46,052 nucleotides of DNA, from assembly GCA_964347945.1 (NCBI GenBank), contig CAYGAW010000145.1, forward strand, positions 1 to 46,052, given 5' to 3'. A model generated the notes under the pieces. The model saw only the letters and a list, made by a program, of their open reading frames with translations. It had not been told where the DNA came from and ran no database searches. Source of the stretch: CAYGAW01 sp964347945. Its GTDB lineage: Bacteria; Chloroflexota; Anaerolineae; UBA7937; B3-Chlor. Shown here in pieces: positions 27,468 through 35,997 of the stretch; the stretch's first letter is position 1, and every line of letters starts with the position of its first letter. Position numbers and translations under genes: made by a program.

Positions 27468-27527
27468 GTCTGAGACGGTCCCATCTGTCCCGGAGCAAAG
27501 AGCGAACTGAACTAGGGAAAAAAAGGC

Positions 27528-27556
27528 TTGCGTGCCACACATGTAGTTAGTATAAT
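27528..27556 (+). promoter_or_regulatory. Promoter of the GT4/GT4/GT9 operon
   Basis: TTGCGT (27528-27533), 17-base spacer, TATAAT (27551-27556). The predicted start near 27563 gives a leader of about 66 bases. It separates the soluble glycosyltransferase genes from the GT-C operon. Confidence 0.7.
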
Positions 27557-27628
27557 GACTCAAGTCTCCGACCTCCGCGCAGAGGCAGTGCTCGACGAGG
27601 ATGAGAGAATGAGGAGAGCAGTACTTCT

Positions 27629-28735
27629 ATGCGAATTGGGATCGACGCACGACTTGTCTACTATAGCCGCGCGGGTATTGGACAGTACATTACGGGTCTG
27701 GTAAAGGGGTTGAGTGAATGTGACGAGGACCACGAATTCGTCCTTCTACAGAGCCGCAAAGACAAGACTGTCCTAGCTGATCAGCCGAATTTCTTCAGGA
27801 AGTCTCTCTGGACTCCCAGCCACCATCGCTTTGAACAAGTTGTTCTACCCTTCGAAATCAGCCCGCTGCGGCTAGACATCTTGCACAGTCCCGACTTCAT
27901 TCCTCCCTTTCGGCGCGACTACAAGTCTGTCATCACGGTCCATGATCTGGCCTTCATCCTGTACCCACATTTCCTGACCGAAGAGAGCGCTCGCTACTAT
28001 GGGCAAATCGATAGAGCGGTGCGACACGCTGACCATATCGTCGCCGATTCTCAGAGCACCAAGCGAGATATCATCAATTTCCTAGGGGTGCCTGAGTCGA
28101 AGATTACGGTGATCTACGCCGCGGCTGACGGTGAGTATCGGCCCGTTACTGATGGACGTTCCCTCAAAACAGTGCAAGAGAAGTACAGTCTGGACGGACC
28201 CTTTCTCCTCTTCGTCAGCACCATAGAGCCTCGAAAGAACCTGCCCACCCTGTTGCGGGCCTTTCGCCGACTTCTTGACAACTACAAGTTGGACGTCAAG
28301 CTGACTGTGGTTGGCCAGCGGGGCTGGTTCTGCGGCGAGGTGTTCGCCGTCACCGAGAGCCTAGACCTCAGCGAAGATATCGCCTTTCTGGGTCACGTCC
28401 CTATGGAGGATCTCGTGCTGCTCTACAACGCCGCCCAAGCGCTCGTTCATCCCTCTTACTATGAAGGGTTTGGCTTGCCTCCTCTAGAGGCCATGGCTTG
28501 TGGGACACCTAGTATCGTCGCCAATGTCTCTTCGTTGCCCGAAGTGGTTGGCGATGCAAGCCTGCTTATCCCCCCAGACGATGTCGAAGGCTGGACGGTG
28601 GCGATGTGGAGGGTCCTCACCGATGACTCTCTTCATTCAGAACTCTCAGCCAAGGGACTGACACGAGCCCAACTCTTCTCCTGGAAGAAGGCGGCTCAGG
28701 CAACCCTGGATCTGTACAAACGTTTGTTGGCATGA
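27629..28735 (+). CDS. Glycosyltransferase family 4
   Basis: A 368-residue cytoplasmic GT-B retaining glycosyltransferase. The N-terminal half starts MRIGIDARLVYYSRAGIGQY; the donor-binding half has FVSTIEPRKNLPTLLRAF and the EX7E-type segment YYEGFGLPPLEAMACGTP, followed by SLPEVVGDASLLIPP. Length is normal for GT4. These enzymes add sugars from nucleotide donors to lipid-linked or free glycans. GGAGAG lies about 12 bases before the ATG, a little far. Its stop overlaps the next start (ATGA). With the upstream GT-C genes it likely builds the glycan that those enzymes later transfer (inference). Confidence 0.92.
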   Translation: MRIGIDARLVYYSRAGIGQYITGLVKGLSECDEDHEFVLLQSRKDKTVLADQPNFFRKSLWTPSHHRFEQVVLPFEISPLRLDILHSPDFIPPFRRDYKSVITVHDLAFILYPHFLTEESARYYGQIDRAVRHADHIVADSQSTKRDIINFLGVPESKITVIYAAADGEYRPVTDGRSLKTVQEKYSLDGPFLLFVSTIEPRKNLPTLLRAFRRLLDNYKLDVKLTVVGQRGWFCGEVFAVTESLDLSEDIAFLGHVPMEDLVLLYNAAQALVHPSYYEGFGLPPLEAMACGTPSIVANVSSLPEVVGDASLLIPPDDVEGWTVAMWRVLTDDSLHSELSAKGLTRAQLFSWKKAAQATLDLYKRLLA

Positions 28736-29946
28736 CCTTCAGAGTACTCTTCCTCACACCCGATCTCCCCTACCCGCCACATCAAGGTGCAGCCATCAGG
28801 AGCTTCAATCTGATCAAGAATCTCGCTCCCCGCCACGAGATTCACCTCCTGTCCTTCGCCCAAGACCGGACCACGGGGGATAGAGTGACTCCGCTCCTTG
28901 ACTATTGTACGAGCATGGGAACCGTTCCCGCCCCGCGTCGTTCCCGCGCCAGGCGAGCGCTGTCCGTCCTATTCTCTTCCAAACCAGATATGGCCCTGCG
29001 CCTTCCATCGCCCGAATTCATGAATCAGTTACGGATTTACGTGACTCGTGAACGATTTGACTACGTTCAGGTGGAGGCCATCGAGATGGCCCAGTACGGA
29101 CTGGCCATCAAGCAGATGAGCCTCCCCTCAGAGCCATCGATCATATTCGACGACATCAATGCCGAGTACTTGCTCCAGAGACGGGCCTTTGAGGCTGACA
29201 GAGGGCGTCCCAATCGGTGGCTGGGAGCGATTTATTCCCTCATTCAGTGGCGAAAGCTGATGCGGTACGAGGCCAGAGCTTGCCGCCAGCTGGATAAGGT
29301 GGTGGTGGTCTCTCACGCCGACGGCGAGGCTCTTGAGGAACTGGTGCCCGGTCTGCAAAGCGCTGTCGTTCCCAACGGTGTCGACACCACATACTACTCG
29401 CCCGCTGACGGGGACCGGGAAACGGACACCACGCTTGTCTTCACGGGCAAGATGGACTTCCGACCCAACGTCGACGCGGTTCTGTGGTTCGGACAAGAGG
29501 TCCTGCCCCTGATCCGCGCGGAAATCCCTGGCGTGCGATTCAAGGTGGTGGGCAGGAATCCCCATCCGCGCCTGCGGCACCTCGGCGAGGAATCGGATAT
29601 CACCTTGACAGGTTATGTTGATGACGTCAGGCCCTACATCGCTCAAGCTGGAGTCTACGTGGTCCCCTTGCGTGTGGGCGGAGGCACACGTCTCAAGATC
29701 CTTGAGGCGATGTCCATGGGCAAGGCGGTGGTCTCGACCTCGCTAGGATGTGAAGGGATAGAAGTAACACCCGACCAAGACTTGGTGATAGCCGATGAGC
29801 CTCACGTGTTCGCCAAGAGCGTCGTGGAACTGATTGAGAACCGCAAGCGAAGAAGAAAGCTGGGCCTCGCGGCCCGCCAACTTGTAGAGTCAGAGCACGA
29901 CTGGAGGCAAATTACCCCTCTCCTGGAGCAGGTGTATGAAGGCTAG
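28732..29946 (+). CDS. Glycosyltransferase family 4, second enzyme
   Basis: A 404-residue GT-B protein. The N-terminus (VLFLTPDLPYPPHQGAAIRS) and the segment VFTGKMDFRPNVDAVLWF followed by GYVDDVRPYIAQA resemble the exopolysaccharide/PEP-CTERM-associated GT4 subgroup. The donor-site segment is VGGGTRLKILEAMSMGKAVV. It overlaps the previous gene by 4 bases and the next by 11, so the three are translated together. The sugar and linkage are unknown. Confidence 0.9.
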   Translation: MTFRVLFLTPDLPYPPHQGAAIRSFNLIKNLAPRHEIHLLSFAQDRTTGDRVTPLLDYCTSMGTVPAPRRSRARRALSVLFSSKPDMALRLPSPEFMNQLRIYVTRERFDYVQVEAIEMAQYGLAIKQMSLPSEPSIIFDDINAEYLLQRRAFEADRGRPNRWLGAIYSLIQWRKLMRYEARACRQLDKVVVVSHADGEALEELVPGLQSAVVPNGVDTTYYSPADGDRETDTTLVFTGKMDFRPNVDAVLWFGQEVLPLIRAEIPGVRFKVVGRNPHPRLRHLGEESDITLTGYVDDVRPYIAQAGVYVVPLRVGGGTRLKILEAMSMGKAVVSTSLGCEGIEVTPDQDLVIADEPHVFAKSVVELIENRKRRRKLGLAARQLVESEHDWRQITPLLEQVYEG

Positions 29947-31108
29947 TCTGCGCCGAACCATCCTGCCAGCGGTAGCCCGGATGTCTGCGCCCTTCGTGAA
30001 CCAAGCCTCATTGCCTGCGAGTGTACGGCGGCCCCGCATACTCCTGATCCGGCCCGATCACGTCGGCGATGTCCTCTTTACGACACCAGCGGTGCGCGCC
30101 CTCCGCTCCGCCTTGCCCGAAGCCTACATCGCCTATCTGGCCGGCCCCTGGTCACGTGAGATCGTGCAAGACAATCCACACTTGGACAATGTTATCTCCT
30201 GTCCTTTTCCGGGTTTCACCCGTCGGCCAAAGGCACATTCTCTTGAGCCATACGTAGTGCTGTGGAAGCATGCGCGCTCAGTGAGAGCCATGGCCTTCGA
30301 CGTCGCTGTGGTGCTGCGCTTCGATCACTGGTGGGGCGCGATGCTCACCTACTGGGCTGGTATCCCGGTGCGAGTGGGCTATGCGCTTCCGGAATCGACT
30401 CCCTTCCTAACGGATGCTCTAGAGTACGAAAGGGGTCACCATGAGGTGGAGCAAAACATGCGTCTCGTCTCGTCGGCGGTGGATCGCGACCTCGGCGATC
30501 CAGGCCCCCTGGAGTTCACGCCAAGACCGGAGGATGTGAGATCTGCTCTGGACCTGCTGAAAGACGGCAGCCCCGAGGGAAAGTACCTGTGTCTCCATCC
30601 TGGGGCCGGGGCGCCAGTCAAGCTCTGGCGGCCAGAGGCCTTCGCCCAAGCGGCCGATGCCATTGGGGAGAAGTATGGCCTCCAGGTAATCATCACTGGC
30701 TCGTCCGGGGAGAAGGGCCTCGCCCAAGAGATTGCTGACCAAATGGAGAGAGACCCTCTCACGATAGTAGGACAGACCAACCTGGGAGAACTGGCGGCTA
30801 TCATGGGACAGTGCGAACTGGTCATCGGGACGGATAGCGGCCCTCTGCACCTGGCTGTGTCCCAAGGTGTTCCCACGGTGCACCTCTACGGCCCCGTCGA
30901 CCATCGTACCTTCGGTCCCTGGGGCGATTTGCACAAGCACATAGTTGTACGTTCGGATAGAGACTGTATCCCCTGCAATCGCCTCGACTACGCAACGCAC
31001 GAACTGCCCGACCATCCGTGTGTACGCTCCATCACAGTAGGACAGGTACTGAGAGCCGCTGATTCAGTCCTTGGCCTCAATAGCGCGGCCAAGAACCACA
31101 TGATATAA
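29936..31108 (+). CDS. Glycosyltransferase family 9 (heptosyltransferase-like)
   Basis: A 390-residue GT9 protein. The N-terminal ILLIRPDHVGDVLFTTPAVR and the C-terminal GTDSGPLHLAVSQGVPTVHL followed by GPVDHRTFGPWG are hallmarks of ADP-heptose:LPS transferases and relatives. Residues near the C-terminus carry three cysteines (RDCIPCNRLDY, HPCVRS). In a probably single-membraned Chloroflexota cell it would not act on LPS; related enzymes add sugars to other surface glycans. It overlaps the previous gene by 11 bases. Its stop codon lies inside the -10 of the methyltransferase promoter. Confidence 0.9.
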   Translation: MKASLRRTILPAVARMSAPFVNQASLPASVRRPRILLIRPDHVGDVLFTTPAVRALRSALPEAYIAYLAGPWSREIVQDNPHLDNVISCPFPGFTRRPKAHSLEPYVVLWKHARSVRAMAFDVAVVLRFDHWWGAMLTYWAGIPVRVGYALPESTPFLTDALEYERGHHEVEQNMRLVSSAVDRDLGDPGPLEFTPRPEDVRSALDLLKDGSPEGKYLCLHPGAGAPVKLWRPEAFAQAADAIGEKYGLQVIITGSSGEKGLAQEIADQMERDPLTIVGQTNLGELAAIMGQCELVIGTDSGPLHLAVSQGVPTVHLYGPVDHRTFGPWGDLHKHIVVRSDRDCIPCNRLDYATHELPDHPCVRSITVGQVLRAADSVLGLNSAAKNHMI

Positions 31109-31109
31109 T
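31101..31109 (+). promoter_or_regulatory. Extended -10 upstream of the methyltransferase gene
   Basis: TGA-TATAAT at 31101-31109 overlaps the stop of the GT9 gene. No good -35 hexamer lies 16-19 bases upstream, so activity would depend on the extended -10. The predicted start is near 31116, about 23 bases before the ATG. Confidence 0.45.
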
Positions 31110-31138
31110 CTCTTTCATCGTCGCGGACGGGAGGCTGT

Positions 31139-31912
31139 ATGCCACAAGAATTGACCCCCCAACAGCTGGAAGAGGACTCCCACTGGTGGTTTGCCAGCAG
31201 AACACGAGCTTTGTTGACAGTGCTGGACAGATGCGTGCCCGGGCGTACTCTGGACGTGTTGGACGTGGGTTGCGGCGCTGGGAACATGATTCACCATCTG
31301 AGTCGCTATGGAAAGGTGGTGGGCATAGACAACAACCCGATACCGCTCAAGATCGCCCACGAACGAGGTTACGATGCCCGCCTCGCTTCCGCCGAGGATA
31401 TGCCGTTCGAAGACGAGTCCTTCGCGTTGGTAACGGCCCTGGACGTGATAGAGCACTGTGAAGAGGACTCGCGAATCCTGCGGGAATGCCGTCGCGTTTG
31501 TACACCAGGAGGCTTGGTGGCGGTGACGGTGCCGGCCTTCCAATGGTTGTGGAGCAACAATGATGTGATCAACGATCACAAGAGACGGTACTCGGCATCA
31601 GAGCTTGGCGCCAAGCTGAGCGAGGCCGGCCTGGCCCCCAAACGAATGACCTACAACAACTTCTTCATTTTTCCTCTCGCTGCGCCGCTGATCATTGCTC
31701 GACGAAGAACCGAGCAAGAACCGGAGCTGGCCACACCGAGCACGAATGAAGAAGCCTATCAGGTCGAGATGGAGCCGGCTTCACCGCCGGTCAATGCCAT
31801 GCTGACAGGGGTGGGCTGGCTCGAGGCTGCGGTGCTCCGTTTCGCCAGCTTTCCCTTTGGTACCTCGATCATCTGCATTGCTCAGAAGGAATCTCGCGCC
31901 GTGACGCTCTAG
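31139..31912 (+). CDS. Class I SAM-dependent methyltransferase
   Basis: A 257-residue methyltransferase. Motif I is LDVLDVGCGAGNMIHHL, the acidic residue ending strand 2 is in VVGIDNNPI, and the motif II/III region reads DMPFEDESFALVTALDVIEH. The N-terminus (LEEDSHWWFASR) is shared with methyltransferases of surface-glycan loci. GGGAGG lies 4-5 bases before the ATG. The C-terminal part contains two hydrophobic stretches (about 175-188 and 225-240) that could touch the membrane. Its acceptor is probably a glycan or lipid intermediate made by the neighbouring transferases (inference). Confidence 0.88.
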   Translation: MPQELTPQQLEEDSHWWFASRTRALLTVLDRCVPGRTLDVLDVGCGAGNMIHHLSRYGKVVGIDNNPIPLKIAHERGYDARLASAEDMPFEDESFALVTALDVIEHCEEDSRILRECRRVCTPGGLVAVTVPAFQWLWSNNDVINDHKRRYSASELGAKLSEAGLAPKRMTYNNFFIFPLAAPLIIARRRTEQEPELATPSTNEEAYQVEMEPASPPVNAMLTGVGWLEAAVLRFASFPFGTSIICIAQKESRAVTL

Positions 31913-32019
31913 CCTCAGAACGGGGACGGGACCAGCAAGACGTGGCGTGGCTTTGCTGCCTTCCCTCACACAGGTTAGACCAAGCTGCGAACTGCCAAGG
32001 ACTGTGAAAAGAGCCGATC

Positions 32020-33300
32020 ATGGAAGAATTCATCATCGAAGGCGGACACCCTTTGACAGGCACTCTGGTACCCAGCGGCAACAAGAATGCTGCTCTGCCG
32101 ATGCTGGCAGCCGCCCTGCTCACCGATCAGAAAGTCGTACTGCGAAACATACCTCGAATCGATGATATTCGCACCATGGTCGAGATTATCTCCGCTCTGG
32201 GAGTGGAGATCGATGAGACGGGTGATCACGAGCTAACAGTTCAGGCCAAGAGCATCCGCACCACGGACTTGGACGCAGAGCTATGTCGGCGCATCCGGGC
32301 GTCGATTCTGCTGGCGGGTCCGCTACTTGCACGTTGTGGCCGTATCAGCCTCCCTCCTCCTGGCGGCGACGTCATCGGCAGAAGAAGGGTGGACACGCAC
32401 TTGATGGCCTTGGAAGCCCTGGGGGCCGAGATCGAAGTAGGCCACGGGTATGAGATGCAGAGCAGCGGACTCAAGAGCCAGGAGATATTCCTGGATGAGG
32501 CCAGTGTGACAGGTACGGAAAACGCCTTGATGGCCGCCTGCACTGCCAAGGGCACAACCGTTATCAGGAATGCAGCGTCCGAGCCTCACGTGCAAGATCT
32601 AGCGCGGTTCCTCAACAAACTAGGGGCCAAGATATCGAACATCGGGACCAACACTCTTATCGTAGAAGGCCGAGACCGGCTGCATGGAACGGAGTATGAG
32701 ATCGCTGCCGATCACATAGAGATCGGCAGTTTCATCGGCGCAGCAGCGGTGACCAACGGAGAAATCCTCATCAAGAATGCAGTCCCTCATCACCTAAGAA
32801 TGATATTGCTGGCTTTCGAGAAGCTCGGAATCACCGTGGAGACTCGTGGTGAAGACGTATTCGTGCCTCGGGAGCAAAGTCTCAGGGTAGTGACCGACGC
32901 CCACGGAATAATGCCCAGAATCGACGACGCTCCTTGGCCCGGCTTCCCCGCCGATCTGATGAGCATTGCCACGGTGATCGCCACGCAGTGCGAAGGCACA
33001 ATCCTGATGTTCGAGAAGATGTATGAGAGCCGGATGTTCTTCGTGGACAAGCTGTTCTACATGGGCGCTCACATAGTCCTCTGCGATCCTCATCGAGCCA
33101 TCGTCATCGGCCCGACCAGACTACATGGCGAGACACTCACCAGTCCAGATATCCGGGCAGGAATGGCTATGCTCATCGCCGCCCTCTGCGCAGAGGGTGA
33201 AAGCACCATCAAGAACATCGGGCAGATAGACCGCGGCTACGAGAGAATTGACGAGAAGCTGCGAGCCCTGGGGGCGAGAATAGTGAGGGTTGGTCAGTAG
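32020..33300 (+). CDS. murA: UDP-N-acetylglucosamine 1-carboxyvinyltransferase (MurA) with active-site Asp instead of Cys
   Basis: First committed enzyme of peptidoglycan synthesis, moving enolpyruvate from PEP to UDP-GlcNAc in the cytoplasm. The 426-residue length is typical. Lys22-Asn23 (PSGNKNAALP), the PWPGFPADL Asp region and the late Arg in DIRAGMAMLIAAL are present. The active-site loop reads PPGGDVIGRR: Asp117 replaces the Cys that fosfomycin alkylates. The same substitution is known in mycobacterial and chlamydial MurA and gives fosfomycin resistance, so resistance is expected here. The ribosome site is weak (AAAAGAG). It is followed 18 bases later by folK. Confidence 0.93.
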   Translation: MEEFIIEGGHPLTGTLVPSGNKNAALPMLAAALLTDQKVVLRNIPRIDDIRTMVEIISALGVEIDETGDHELTVQAKSIRTTDLDAELCRRIRASILLAGPLLARCGRISLPPPGGDVIGRRRVDTHLMALEALGAEIEVGHGYEMQSSGLKSQEIFLDEASVTGTENALMAACTAKGTTVIRNAASEPHVQDLARFLNKLGAKISNIGTNTLIVEGRDRLHGTEYEIAADHIEIGSFIGAAAVTNGEILIKNAVPHHLRMILLAFEKLGITVETRGEDVFVPREQSLRVVTDAHGIMPRIDDAPWPGFPADLMSIATVIATQCEGTILMFEKMYESRMFFVDKLFYMGAHIVLCDPHRAIVIGPTRLHGETLTSPDIRAGMAMLIAALCAEGESTIKNIGQIDRGYERIDEKLRALGARIVRVGQ

Positions 33301-33318
33301 CCGCCTTACGGAGAGTGG

Positions 33319-33822
33319 ATGGCCAAGGTCTACCTAGGTCTGGGATCCAATGTAGGGAATCGCGCGCGCAACATCTACTCAGCGTTGCGACGTCTACAAC
33401 ATGAGATCCACCTTGACCAGATCTCGTCACTGTACCAAACTCAGCCCGTGGGCTACTCGGACCAGCCCTGGTTCCTCAATCTGGTCTGCACCGCTGAAAC
33501 ACACTTGTCACCCGAAGACCTATTGGTGCTGGCTAAGAGGATCGAGCGGGAGATGGGAAGGAAAAAGGGCATACGCTTCGGACCGCGTATCATAGACATC
33601 GACATCCTGTTCTACGAGGACCTGATAATGGATGTGCCCCAGCTCGAGATCCCTCACCCTCGCCTTGCCGAAAGAGGATTCGTCTTGATACCGCTGAACG
33701 AGGTCGCACCGGGTCTGCTCCACCCTCGCTTGAAGGCGCGTGTACGAGAACTCCTAGACAATGCCGAGTTCCCTCATGAAGTTCGCCTCTACACGCTCAG
33801 GGATTGGCAAGCCACTGATTGA
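33319..33822 (+). CDS. folK: 2-amino-4-hydroxy-6-hydroxymethyldihydropteridine pyrophosphokinase (HPPK)
   Basis: Transfers pyrophosphate from ATP to the pterin precursor in folate synthesis. At 167 residues it is the usual size. Diagnostic segments are YLGLGSNVGNRARNI, YQTQPVGYSDQPWFLN, the metal-binding RFGPRIIDIDILFY with its two Asp, and IPHPRLAERGFVLIPL. GGAGAG lies 5-6 bases before the ATG. Its 3' end overlaps the convergent polysaccharide deacetylase gene by 26 bases. No other folate gene is seen; its placement after murA is probably operonic convenience. Confidence 0.95.
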   Translation: MAKVYLGLGSNVGNRARNIYSALRRLQHEIHLDQISSLYQTQPVGYSDQPWFLNLVCTAETHLSPEDLLVLAKRIEREMGRKKGIRFGPRIIDIDILFYEDLIMDVPQLEIPHPRLAERGFVLIPLNEVAPGLLHPRLKARVRELLDNAEFPHEVRLYTLRDWQATD

Positions 33823-34816
33823 ACCAGTAGTCAAAATCCTCCAAATCATAGGTTCCTCGCACGCGGATGCGCTTCAGCTCGAAGGGGCGCTCCGATGACT
33901 GCAGCGAACCTGACTCCACGGTCACCGCGCCCCAGTAGCCAGCCGACCTGAGAACGTCTATTACCAGCTGATCATACTGGCCCGAAGGGTAGGAGAGTAG
34001 CCGTACAGGTTCGTGTGTACGAGCCTCTATAGCCTCTTTGGAGCCCAGCACCTGCCAGACGATGTAGTCGAAGGACTTGCCTCTCAAGCTCGGATGAGTG
34101 TAGCTGTGGCTCCCAATCTCCATCCCGCTGGCGTGGAGCCGTACTATGTCCGTCCAAGACATGTGTTCTTCTCGATCCTCATCGGCATAGCGCGTAATGA
34201 TGAAAAAGGTGCCGACGAAGCCATGCTTCTCGAGCAAGGGATAGGCGTTAGTGTACTGGTCTTTGAAGCCGTCATCAAACGTCAGAACCACGGGCTTGGG
34301 CGGCACAGGCCGACCAAGCTGAAGATGCATGATCAAGTCCTTCAAGGTTATTGCTTGATAGCCACGCTCTGTCAGGTACCGCAGCTGAGCCTCGAAGTTC
34401 GCAGGCGACACCGACAGATCTCGTCGGATTGCGTTCGCGTCTAATCCCGGGTCCACGACATGGTGGTACATCAGAATAGGCACCACGACCCGGCGAACCG
34501 TCCCATCTGGAGTGGGCAGGGGAACAGAGGTAGGAGACGGCAGTAATCTACGAGGGGGCGTTGGCTCAGGCATGAGCGTAGGAAGGGGTGTCGAGGTAGG
34601 ACTCGGCACAGCCAACGTCCGACGTTTGCGCGACGGAGTGACTGGGGCAACTGAAGCTGCGGATCTTGTCTGGCGAACTCCTCCCTCTGCTACGCTCTCA
34701 GAGTCGGAGGTCGCTGCCACACCTCCTCCCTCAGCTTGCACGAGGAAGGTAGTCCCTAGGACCACCAGACCCATACACAGCGCCAACGTACCGTGGTGCC
34801 TGCCAACCCGATGCAT
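33797..34816 (-). CDS. Secreted polysaccharide deacetylase (NodB domain, CE4)
   Basis: A 339-residue protein from the ATG at 34816. A signal or anchor segment (about 13-28) is followed by a Ser/Thr/Pro-rich linker (about 60-108) and a NodB/CE4 domain. Visible motifs are the metal-binding VLTFDDGFKD and HSYTHPSL, with PILMYHHV and the late LLSYPSGQYD. Family members remove acetyl groups from peptidoglycan or other surface GlcNAc polymers. The frame is open up to 34894, but a consensus promoter occupies 34866-34894, so translation must start downstream; AGGA lies 7 bases before the chosen ATG. It converges on folK with a 26-base overlap. Confidence 0.9.
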   Translation of the reverse strand: MHRVGRHHGTLALCMGLVVLGTTFLVQAEGGGVAATSDSESVAEGGVRQTRSAASVAPVTPSRKRRTLAVPSPTSTPLPTLMPEPTPPRRLLPSPTSVPLPTPDGTVRRVVVPILMYHHVVDPGLDANAIRRDLSVSPANFEAQLRYLTERGYQAITLKDLIMHLQLGRPVPPKPVVLTFDDGFKDQYTNAYPLLEKHGFVGTFFIITRYADEDREEHMSWTDIVRLHASGMEIGSHSYTHPSLRGKSFDYIVWQVLGSKEAIEARTHEPVRLLSYPSGQYDQLVIDVLRSAGYWGAVTVESGSLQSSERPFELKRIRVRGTYDLEDFDYWFNQWLANP

Positions 34817-34865
34817 CAATCCTGGCACAACAAACCCTTCGCTAAGGATACGACTCTGTGCGCAA

Positions 34866-34894
34866 AGAGTAGCGCAAACCAAAGATCCTGTCAA
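34866..34894 (-). promoter_or_regulatory. Promoter of the polysaccharide deacetylase gene
   Basis: On the minus strand TTGACA (34889-34894), 17-base spacer, TACTCT (34866-34871). The predicted start near 34859 leaves a leader of about 43 bases. Both hexamers are identical to those of the lipoprotein promoter at 8012-8040. Confidence 0.6.
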
Positions 34895-34945
34895 GCCGCG
34901 TAGACTTCGTGATCACGAGCCAGAGACAGAATGTTCGCCTGTGTT

Positions 34946-34974
34946 TTGCAGAAGTGCACAAGGGGTGCTAGAAT
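34946..34974 (+). promoter_or_regulatory. Promoter of the RpiR-type regulator gene
   Basis: TTGCAG (34946-34951), 17-base spacer, TAGAAT (34969-34974) preceded by TGC, an extended -10. The predicted start near 34981 gives a leader of about 46 bases. Confidence 0.65.
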
Positions 34975-35026
34975 CATTGCCAACGTGAAGTCGATCACGT
35001 CCTTCGAGATCTAAGGAGGGGGCTTG

Positions 35027-35905
35027 ATGTTCCAAGAGAGGATTGCGCAATACTACACCCGACTGGGAAAGAACCAGAAGAAGATCGCCGATTTCTTGAC
35101 CCAGCAATATCATGAGGCCGCTTTCATGAACGCCTCGGCGCTGTCACAACAACTCGGTGTCGATCCGGCCACGGTGACCAGATTCGCGCAAAAGCTCGGT
35201 TACGCCGGCTATCCCGAGTTGCTCGGTGAGATCCAAGCCGCTGTGAGAAAGGAAATCAGAGTATCCTATAAGCCACTGGCGAAGAGGGCTGATGAGGAAA
35301 GCCTCTTCCTTCAATCCTTGTCGCAAGAGAAAGAGAACCTAGAACGCGCGATTACTCATGTGCGTGGCGAAACGTTGGCTGCGGTAATCTCAACCCTGCT
35401 CTCTGCCCGGAACGTCTATGTCATTGCGCAAGGTCTGGCTAAGGGACCGGCGGAGATATTGGTCACACACCTCCGCTCCTTGCTGGAGATGCCAGCCCAA
35501 CTGGTGGCGGCAGAGCAACTGAGTGCCCCCATGAGACTTTCGACACTGACTGATGAGGATGTGGTCATAGGCATAAGCCTTTCGGCTCTGCACGACGACA
35601 CGGCTCTGATACTACGGCTCGCGCAGTCTCGAGGGACCAAGACAATCGGGTTGGCGACATCTCATACCTCGCCCACCGCCTCGATTGCCGACTTGATCCT
35701 GGTCTGCCCTGCAGAATCGACCACTGGCATACCATCGGTAGCGTCGCTCACAGCCGTTGTCAGTGCCCTCTTCCAGGTCATTGCCCTTCGAGAGCGTGAC
35801 AGACTGACCAGGCTCAAGCAAGGTTTTCACACGAACTTGAACTGGCTGCTGGAGGACCGAGGGGAAAAGCCGGTGCAAGAAGCCGACATCCTGAGGCAGC
35901 TCTAG
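35027..35905 (+). CDS. MurR/RpiR-family transcriptional regulator
   Basis: A 292-residue regulator with an N-terminal HTH_6 domain (about 1-77; KIADFLTQQYHEAAFMNASA, then LGVDPATVTRFAQKLGYAGY) and a C-terminal SIS sugar-phosphate-binding domain (about 105-265; VYVIAQGLAKGPAEIL, then DEDVVIGISLSALHDDT). Family members sense sugar phosphates such as GlcNAc-6-P or MurNAc-6-P. ATG at 35027 is preferred over the adjacent TTG at 35024 because AAGGAGGG ends 6-7 bases upstream. No sugar catabolic operon lies beside it; envelope-glycan genes are the nearest candidates for control (inference). A strong hairpin follows. Confidence 0.92.
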   Translation: MFQERIAQYYTRLGKNQKKIADFLTQQYHEAAFMNASALSQQLGVDPATVTRFAQKLGYAGYPELLGEIQAAVRKEIRVSYKPLAKRADEESLFLQSLSQEKENLERAITHVRGETLAAVISTLLSARNVYVIAQGLAKGPAEILVTHLRSLLEMPAQLVAAEQLSAPMRLSTLTDEDVVIGISLSALHDDTALILRLAQSRGTKTIGLATSHTSPTASIADLILVCPAESTTGIPSVASLTAVVSALFQVIALRERDRLTRLKQGFHTNLNWLLEDRGEKPVQEADILRQL

Positions 35906-35927
35906 TCCCGAGATACTGCGGAAGACC

Positions 35928-35957
35928 AAGTGCGCCAACCCTCGAGTTGGCGCACTT
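35928..35957. terminator. Perfect 12-bp hairpin between convergent genes
   Basis: AAGTGCGCCAAC (35928-35939) pairs perfectly with GTTGGCGCACTT (35946-35957) around a 6-base loop. It sits between the plus-strand regulator and the minus-strand ATPase, 23 and 41 bases from their stops. It probably ends both transcripts, although only short A/T ends flank it. Confidence 0.7.
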
Positions 35958-35997
35958 GCCTTGCAGAGAGGTCGATACTGGCCAGCGGGAGTGGAGT

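Noticed and set aside
29936..31108. Taking the GT9 gene as evidence for lipopolysaccharide
   Set aside because: No lipid A, Kdo or heptose synthesis gene is present. GT9 enzymes also occur in non-LPS surface-glycan loci.
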